Source: Betaproteobacteria bacterium
GTDB taxonomy: Bacteria > Pseudomonadota > Gammaproteobacteria > Burkholderiales > SG8-39
Direction: 5' to 3'
NCBI GenBank assembly: GCA_029865405.1
Contig: JAOUGZ010000055.1
Span: 1-10,826, forward strand
Length of the DNA stretch: 10,826 nt
How positions within the stretch are numbered: position 1 is the first letter of the stretch; each line of letters begins with the position of its first letter. Shown one piece after another: positions 6,747-10,826 of this stretch. Below the pieces are notes generated by a model, which saw only the letters and a program-made list of their open reading frames with translations, did no database searches and was not told the DNA's origin. Position numbers and translations under genes: made by a program.

Positions 6747-6818
6747 TCGTTGCAGGGGGGCACAGGCTCGTACCGAATGCGCATGCGTCATTCGCGCAAT
6801 TACCAGGCTGGCACCAAG

Positions 6819-7994
6819 CTAGGAGGCCGGCCCGAAGTTCAGGAGTTCGACAACGATGTGGCTGTTCTGGGTCGAGGTCAGCCACTCCTTGTGCTCCAGC
6901 CTGACGTAACGCTTCACCTCCGGCGCATACCAGACGCGGATCAAGAATCTCTTGGTGACAATAGGCGAGAAAGGATCTCTTGCGCGCCGCCCGCTGACTT
7001 CCAGCCGCAGGGCCTTGAAGGTCCCCGCCGGAACCGTGACCTGCTCCCAGACAGGCATCTCGGACTCGGTGATCCAAGCCGGATTGCCGGAGACAACCGG
7101 ATAGCCGTCCGCGGTGATGCGAACCATGGGTGCCTTCTCGCCATGTGCGGCGAGAAAATAGGGCGCAAATTCCGTCAGCTCCGCACTATCGGCAAGACGT
7201 TGCGTGCGAAATCGCGCCACGCCCGCGTCGACGAGGCGTTCCACCGTCGGGACCAATGACCCGATGGAGGTAGTCACCGCCTCATTGACCAAGAACCCGT
7301 CGACGCGCCGGGCGCGCACCGTAACGTCGATTCGGCGCCGGCCGTACTGGCGATCGATGAATCCGTAGACCCACTGGCTGCCGGCGCCGGGCATTCCCTC
7401 GCCAGGCACGCCGCCCTCGTCCGCAGTCTCGGCGCGGCCTGTGGGCGCGGCGGATGCCAGCGCGACCGCGGGAGCCTGCGCGATGTCGGGTTCGGGTTTG
7501 ATCCCGCTGTCTATCGTGAAACGAACGCGTATGTCGGCTGTGACGTGCTGCCCGAAGAACTCATTTCGATTGTCTTTGTCGCGCTGATACCGATAGCAGT
7601 TCGTGGCTTCAGCGTCGGTGACGCAGACCTGGTCGTTCCCCTTGATTTCCCACGTGCGCGGCAGGCGCCGGTCGCCGACGATCAAGACCCCAGTTCCGTC
7701 GCTACGATAGTGACCCATGAAGGGTGTGCTGCGCGCTCCCTTGTTCCCGAATACCGTGCCCCTTAACGTCGTGTTTGCATAGATCGCGCGCAGTTCCTCC
7801 GGGGTCTTGATGGCAACCCATTCCTTCGAACTCTCACTAGTCTTCGTGGCGGGGCCGAAACCACCGCCCAGGATGATCCCGGAAAGAATCGCGTCGCCCA
7901 CGAGGTGACCACAGCCGCTCGCCATGGTGGCGCAGATCAAGAGGACGGCGAGTCGATACGAGGAACAGCACTGACGAGGAGTGGCACGCAACAT
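6819..7994 (-). CDS. Two-domain envelope lipoprotein of unknown function
   Basis: 391 residues. The N-terminus (positive patch, then RLAVLLICATMASGC) is a lipoprotein signal with the probable lipidated C28 in A-S-G-C; Gly at +2 fits the outer membrane. Residues 31-48 are Gly-rich and hydrophobic. Domain 1 (about 64-150) opens TPEELRAIYANTTLRG and continues through FMGHYRSDGTGVLIVG and TWEIKGNDQVCV to NCYRY, a pattern familiar from small secreted domains of unknown function that begin TPEEL and sense or bind an unknown ligand. An Ala/Pro/Gly-rich linker (165-205) separates it from domain 2 (206-387), which ends VPAGTFKALRLEVSG, RVWYAPEVKRYVRLEH and VVELLNF, a motif shared by periplasmic DUF3108-like proteins. 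The ATG at 7994 has no good ribosome site. The next gene, another lipoprotein, follows after 84 bp, so the two may be co-transcribed. Confidence 0.83.
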   Translation of the reverse strand: MLRATPRQCCSSYRLAVLLICATMASGCGHLVGDAILSGIILGGGFGPATKTSESSKEWVAIKTPEELRAIYANTTLRGTVFGNKGARSTPFMGHYRSDGTGVLIVGDRRLPRTWEIKGNDQVCVTDAEATNCYRYQRDKDNRNEFFGQHVTADIRVRFTIDSGIKPEPDIAQAPAVALASAAPTGRAETADEGGVPGEGMPGAGSQWVYGFIDRQYGRRRIDVTVRARRVDGFLVNEAVTTSIGSLVPTVERLVDAGVARFRTQRLADSAELTEFAPYFLAAHGEKAPMVRITADGYPVVSGNPAWITESEMPVWEQVTVPAGTFKALRLEVSGRRARDPFSPIVTKRFLIRVWYAPEVKRYVRLEHKEWLTSTQNSHIVVELLNFGPAS

Positions 7995-8031
7995 AGGGAT
8001 GACGACGCCCAGTTGACGAGTCCAGTGTCGT

Positions 8032-8160
8032 ATGAGTGTGCTCGCCAGATCTTCTCAACACAATCCCATGAAACGGAGATACGAATCATTATCAAAGTTG
8101 GCGCTGCTTGGTCTGCCACTGCTGGCACATGGCCGGGGGCGGCTGCAGGACAGGGCGTGA
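8032..8160 (+). other. Doubtful 42-codon ORF with a hydrophobic, signal-like segment
   Basis: The plus-strand frame from ATG at 8032 (second ATG at 8068) to TGA at 8160 encodes a short basic peptide with the segment SKLALLGLPLLAHG. From the second ATG it looks like the start of a signal peptide, but the frame closes at once. No ribosome site precedes either ATG. It may be chance, a tiny membrane peptide, or the remnant 5' end of a lost exported-protein gene divergent from the lipoprotein. Confidence 0.12.
8075..8093. promoter_or_regulatory. Fur-box-like sequence upstream of the lipoprotein gene
   Basis: The right half, AATCATTATC (8084-8093), is identical to the right half of the 19-bp Fur consensus (GATAATGAT plus AATCATTATC). 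The left half matches at only three of nine positions, giving 13 of 19. Such an AT-rich decamer is conspicuous in this GC-rich DNA. It lies 81 bp upstream of the large lipoprotein start on the minus strand. GATAAT within it could equally be a -10 element. Confidence 0.22.
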
Positions 8161-8219
8161 CGACATCCGGGGGCAGCATTACGGCTTGCACGCCGAATAG
8201 GTCCGCACGCACAGGGTCT

Positions 8220-8239
8220 CCGCTTCGAGTCGGAAGCGG
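8220..8239 (-). terminator. Hairpin downstream of the acyl-CoA ligase gene
   Basis: CCGCTTC-GAGTCG-GAAGCGG forms a perfect 7-bp stem with a 6-nt loop, 41 bp past the ligase stop on the minus strand. No T-run follows, so it is not a textbook intrinsic terminator. Position and symmetry make it the best candidate for the 3' end of the FeADH-ligase transcript. Confidence 0.25.
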
Positions 8240-8279
8240 TCATTCCGTGCATCCCGGACTATCCCTCGCCGCCCGTGCG

Positions 8280-9800
8280 TCAGCGCCCGCGCAGCACCCG
8301 TCGCAGCAGTTTGCCCGAGGCGTTCTTGGGCAGCTCCGCCACGAACTCGACCTCGCGCGGGTACTTGTAGGGCGCCGTCGTCCGCTTGACGTGCGCCTGC
8401 AGCTCGGCGGCGAGTTGCGGCGTGCCTTCGACGCCGTCCCGTAACACGACAAACGCCTTCACGATCTCGCCGCGCTCGGCATCGGGCTTGCCGACCGCGG
8501 CGCTCTCCTGCACCGCCGGATGCTCGGCGAGCGCGTTCTCGACCTCCATCGGCCCGATGCGGTAGCCCGCCGAGCTGATGATGTCGTCGGCGCGGCCCTC
8601 GTAGAACAGATAGCCCTCCGCGTCCTGGCGCACCATGTCCCCGGTCAGCCAGTATTCGGTATCGCCGACCCGCGTCCTGCCCGCCGCGGTGCGCTCGGGC
8701 TCGTTCCAGTAGCCGAGCATCATCTGCGGGTTGGGCAGCCGGATGGCGAGCTGGCCGTCGAGGATCGCGGTTTCCACGCCCGGAAGCGCCTTGCCCATCG
8801 AGCCCGGCTTCACGGGCAGGAACGGGTAGTTGAGCACGGTCATCAGCGTCTCGGTCTGCCCGTAGCCGTCGAGCAGCGGCACGCCGCTCTTGTCGCGCCA
8901 GCGGCGCACGATTTCCGGATTGACGGTCTCGCCCGCCGACACGGCGAGCCGCAGCGCCGAGAGGTCGTAGCGCGCGAGGTCTTCGTTGACCAGGCGGCGA
9001 AACTCGGTTGCGGCTGCGCAGAACACGGTGACGCGGTGCTCGGCAAGAAGACGCAGGCGCTCGGCCGGGTCGAACTTGCCGTGATGGAACAGCACCGCCG
9101 CGCCGCAGCTCCACGGCCCGAACAGGATGGCGGTGCCCGCCTTGCTCCACCCCGTATCGGCCGTGCACCACATGAGATCCGCAGGCTTGAGGTCATGCCA
9201 GAAGAGCGACGAATACCGCCAGGCGTAGAGCGCGCGCGCCGCGTGCGTGACGCCCTTCGGATTGCCGGTGGAACCGGAGGTGTAGTACATCGCCACCGGA
9301 TCCTCGGCGGCGATGCGCTCGGGCGGACAGTCGGGATCCGCAGCATCGAGCGCCGCATCGAAATCCTCCCCGACCACGAGCCGCAGCTTCAGTTCGGGGA
9401 ACTTGGCCACGTTCGGCCGCGTGGTGATCGCGCCTGCCGCCCCCGAATGCTCGACGCGGAACTTCACGTCCTTGGCGGTGAGCATGTCGATGCACGGAAT
9501 GGGAATGACGCCCACGCGCAGGCACCCCACCATGGCGATCTGCCACTGCGGCAGGCGCGGCAGCATGACGATGCAGCGATCGCCTTTGCGCAGGCCGCGG
9601 GCCCGCAGCACGCTGCCCAGCCGGCGGGACAGCTCGGAAATCCTCGCGAAGGTATAGCGCTCCTGCCGCCCGGACTCGTCGCACCACAACAGCGCGAGCT
9701 TCTGTGCGTCCTTTGCCCACGCATCGACGACGTCGGCGGCGAAGTTGAACGTCCCGGGCAGCTGCCAGCGGAACGAACGGCGCACCTCGTCGTAGGTCAC
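8280..9800 (-). CDS. AMP-forming acyl-CoA ligase (medium-chain/aryl-CoA synthetase type)
   Basis: 506 residues from GTG at 9800. Adenylate-forming core motifs are all present: P-loop YTSGSTGNPKG (173-183), GYGQTE (312-317), the TGD aspartate D388, hinge GRADDIISSAGYRIGP (402-417) and catalytic lysine K497 in PKNASGKLLRR. The opening RWQLPGTFNFAADVVDAWA and LPQWQIAMVGCLRVGVIPIP resemble the ACSM-like medium-chain, benzoate and hydroxybenzoate CoA ligases. It should activate a fatty or aromatic carboxylate with ATP and CoA in the cytoplasm; the acid is not predictable by eye. The GTG overlaps the dehydrogenase stop as GTGA, with GGAGG 7 nt upstream, so both are expressed together. The same frame stays open far upstream, but that part is out of frame with, and inside, the dehydrogenase gene. 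All catalytic residues look intact. Confidence 0.94.
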   Translation of the reverse strand: MTYDEVRRSFRWQLPGTFNFAADVVDAWAKDAQKLALLWCDESGRQERYTFARISELSRRLGSVLRARGLRKGDRCIVMLPRLPQWQIAMVGCLRVGVIPIPCIDMLTAKDVKFRVEHSGAAGAITTRPNVAKFPELKLRLVVGEDFDAALDAADPDCPPERIAAEDPVAMYYTSGSTGNPKGVTHAARALYAWRYSSLFWHDLKPADLMWCTADTGWSKAGTAILFGPWSCGAAVLFHHGKFDPAERLRLLAEHRVTVFCAAATEFRRLVNEDLARYDLSALRLAVSAGETVNPEIVRRWRDKSGVPLLDGYGQTETLMTVLNYPFLPVKPGSMGKALPGVETAILDGQLAIRLPNPQMMLGYWNEPERTAAGRTRVGDTEYWLTGDMVRQDAEGYLFYEGRADDIISSAGYRIGPMEVENALAEHPAVQESAAVGKPDAERGEIVKAFVVLRDGVEGTPQLAAELQAHVKRTTAPYKYPREVEFVAELPKNASGKLLRRVLRGR

Positions 9801-10826
9801 CAGGCCGCCTCCAGCAGCCGCATCACGTCCTGCTCCGAGCGGATCGGCTGCGGGTTGGCGAGCACCCAGCGGTTCTTCATCGACGCGGCGGCGACGGCGG
9901 GCAGTTGCTCGCGCTTTACGCCCGCCTGCCGCAGCGTCGACGGTTGGCCAAGCGCGGCGACGAGCTTCGCGACCGCATCGCCGGCGGGCGATCCCGCCTG
10001 CCCCAGCGCTTCCGAGATCAGTCGCTGCTTGTCCCGCGTCGCCGGCGCGTTGTAGCGCAGCACGTGCGGCAGCATGATGCAGCTCGTATGCCCGTGCGGC
10101 ACGTCGGCCGCCGCGCCGAGCGCGTGGCCGATGCCGTGGCTGGCGCCGTAGTTGACGCGCGCGATGGTGGACGCGGCGAGCCACGACGCCTGCTGGCACA
10201 GAAGACGCGCGGCGAGGTCCTCGGGCCTGGCCTGCGTGCGCGGCAGCCCCTCGGCAAACAGCCGCAGCGCGTGCAGAGCGAGGCCGTCGCAGTACGGATG
10301 CGCGTCCACCGAGCACAGCGCCTCCACCGCGTGGTCCACGCCGCGGATCCCGGTCGAAAGCCACAGCCACGCCGGCGTGTGCAGCGTGATCGCGGGGTCG
10401 AGGATCACCGAGCGCGCGCCGATGTCGGCGCCGGTGAACGAGTGCTTGATGCGCGTGCGCACGTCCGTGCCGCCGCCGAGGTTGGAGAACTCCGCGCCCG
10501 AGAGCGTGGTCGGGACCGCGACCTGGCGCACGGGAGAAGGCCGCTTCGCAACGCCCTGCCCCTCCAGGTCCTCGGCGCGCCTGATGTCGTGCGCCAGGCA
10601 GATCTGGAGGATCTTCACCGTGTCGATCGGCGTGCCTCCGCCCACCGTGAGGATCAGCTCGGGCTGCGCCTTGCGCACCGCGTCCGCCGCCGCGATCACG
10701 CTCGGCCAGGGCGTGTGCGCGATGCACTCGTCGAACAGGCCCGCATAGCGCTCGCCGAGCGCCTGCTCGATGTCGCGGACTACGGCCGTCTTGCGCGACA
10801 GGGACTTCGAGGCGACGACGAACACC
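9797..10826 (-). CDS. Iron-containing alcohol dehydrogenase / maleylacetate reductase-like protein, N-terminus beyond the window
   Basis: About 343 C-terminal codons are visible. Seen (numbered from the GTG at 10825): NAD(P)-binding GGGTPID (62-68), PTTLSGAEF (105-113), DPAITLHTPAWL (143-154), the first conserved His H165 in VDHAVEALCS, and HGIGHALG...PHG (230-245) with H234 and H244. The usual Fe-ADH ligand Asp, four residues before the first His, is replaced by R161, a departure in the direction of maleylacetate reductases, which also depart from the iron-ligand set. Family members reduce or oxidise carbonyl/alcohol groups on small acids, including maleylacetate at the end of (chloro)aromatic ring cleavage. 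About 35-40 residues of the N-terminal Rossmann part are missing, so the GTG at 10825 is probably internal. The gene is coupled to the downstream acyl-CoA ligase, suggesting that they handle the same carboxylate or aldehyde-derived compound. Confidence 0.9.
   Translation of the reverse strand, partial: VFVVASKSLSRKTAVVRDIEQALGERYAGLFDECIAHTPWPSVIAAADAVRKAQPELILTVGGGTPIDTVKILQICLAHDIRRAEDLEGQGVAKRPSPVRQVAVPTTLSGAEFSNLGGGTDVRTRIKHSFTGADIGARSVILDPAITLHTPAWLWLSTGIRGVDHAVEALCSVDAHPYCDGLALHALRLFAEGLPRTQARPEDLAARLLCQQASWLAASTIARVNYGASHGIGHALGAAADVPHGHTSCIMLPHVLRYNAPATRDKQRLISEALGQAGSPAGDAVAKLVAALGQPSTLRQAGVKREQLPAVAAASMKNRWVLANPQPIRSEQDVMRLLEAAW
9808..9812 (-). promoter_or_regulatory. Ribosome binding site deciding the ligase GTG start
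   Basis: GGAGG on the minus strand, 7 nt before the GTG at 9800-9798 and inside the last codons of the dehydrogenase gene. It supports the GTG start and translational coupling. Confidence 0.7.

Noticed and set aside
8520..10055. 511-codon plus-strand frame opposite the ligase and dehydrogenase
   Set aside because: Antisense shadow; Arg/His/Ala-rich and without a ribosome site.
8280..10727. A single 815-codon minus-strand frame suggesting a giant fusion protein
   Set aside because: Only the part from 9800 has coding character. The upstream half is low-complexity Arg/Ala/Gly sequence in the wrong frame of the dehydrogenase gene, and GTG with GGAGG at 9800 gives a normal ligase length.
1..10826. 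CRISPR arrays, tRNA/rRNA genes, insertion sequences, toxin-antitoxin or defence genes
   Set aside because: I saw no spaced direct repeats, tRNA-like cloverleaf sequence, transposase or integrase motifs, or defence-family motifs on either strand.

Overview
This window of high-GC chromosomal DNA holds ten protein genes, two of them cut by the window edges. Dense packing, 1-4 bp gene junctions, strong G/C preference at third codon positions and the protein families present suggest a metabolically versatile proteobacterium, most likely a betaproteobacterium of the Burkholderiales type. This is inference; no rRNA or other taxonomic marker is present. I see no tRNA, rRNA, CRISPR array, transposase, integrase or phage gene.

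Layout. (1) 1-609, minus strand: a small cupin gene followed after one base by the start of an HpaB-type flavin-dependent aromatic hydroxylase, which runs off the left edge. (2) 610-691: a compact divergent control region with a sigma70-like -35 element facing each way and a perfect 14-bp inverted repeat lying between or over the core elements. (3) 692-3303, plus strand: a glutathione S-transferase, a 171-bp gap, then an AtuA/DUF1446-family protein joined by an ATGA overlap to a separate small protein that matches the C-terminal AtuA-like domain. (4) 3304-3511: a convergent intergenic region. (5) 3512-7994, minus strand: a patatin-like phospholipase, an amidase-signature hydrolase, a small lipoprotein and a larger two-domain lipoprotein, separated by 84-313 bp and so probably not one tight operon. 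(6) 7995-8279: a noncoding or weakly coding divider containing an AT-rich Fur-box-like site and a hairpin. (7) 8280-10826, minus strand: an iron-type alcohol dehydrogenase/maleylacetate-reductase-like gene, open at the right edge, joined by a GTGA overlap to an acyl-CoA ligase related to the medium-chain and aryl-CoA synthetases.

How the genes may work together. Most encode small-molecule catabolism: ring hydroxylation (HpaB-like), a probable metal-dependent cupin, glutathione conjugation or isomerisation (GST), amide hydrolysis, carboxylate activation to CoA (ligase), carbonyl/alcohol redox (Fe-ADH) and an AtuA-type protein of acyclic-terpene/branched acyl-CoA pathways. The overlapping pairs (HpaB-cupin, AtuA-AtuA-like, FeADH-ligase) are the firmest functional units. 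A single pathway joining all of them cannot be shown from sequence. The central lipoprotein/patatin block is cell-envelope material and looks less GC-rich than the flanks.

I found no clearly new biological system. The items most worth a second look are the shared operator-like palindrome at 631-644, the AtuA protein split into two coupled genes, the replaced metal-ligand position in the Fe-ADH, and the uncharacterised lipoprotein pair.
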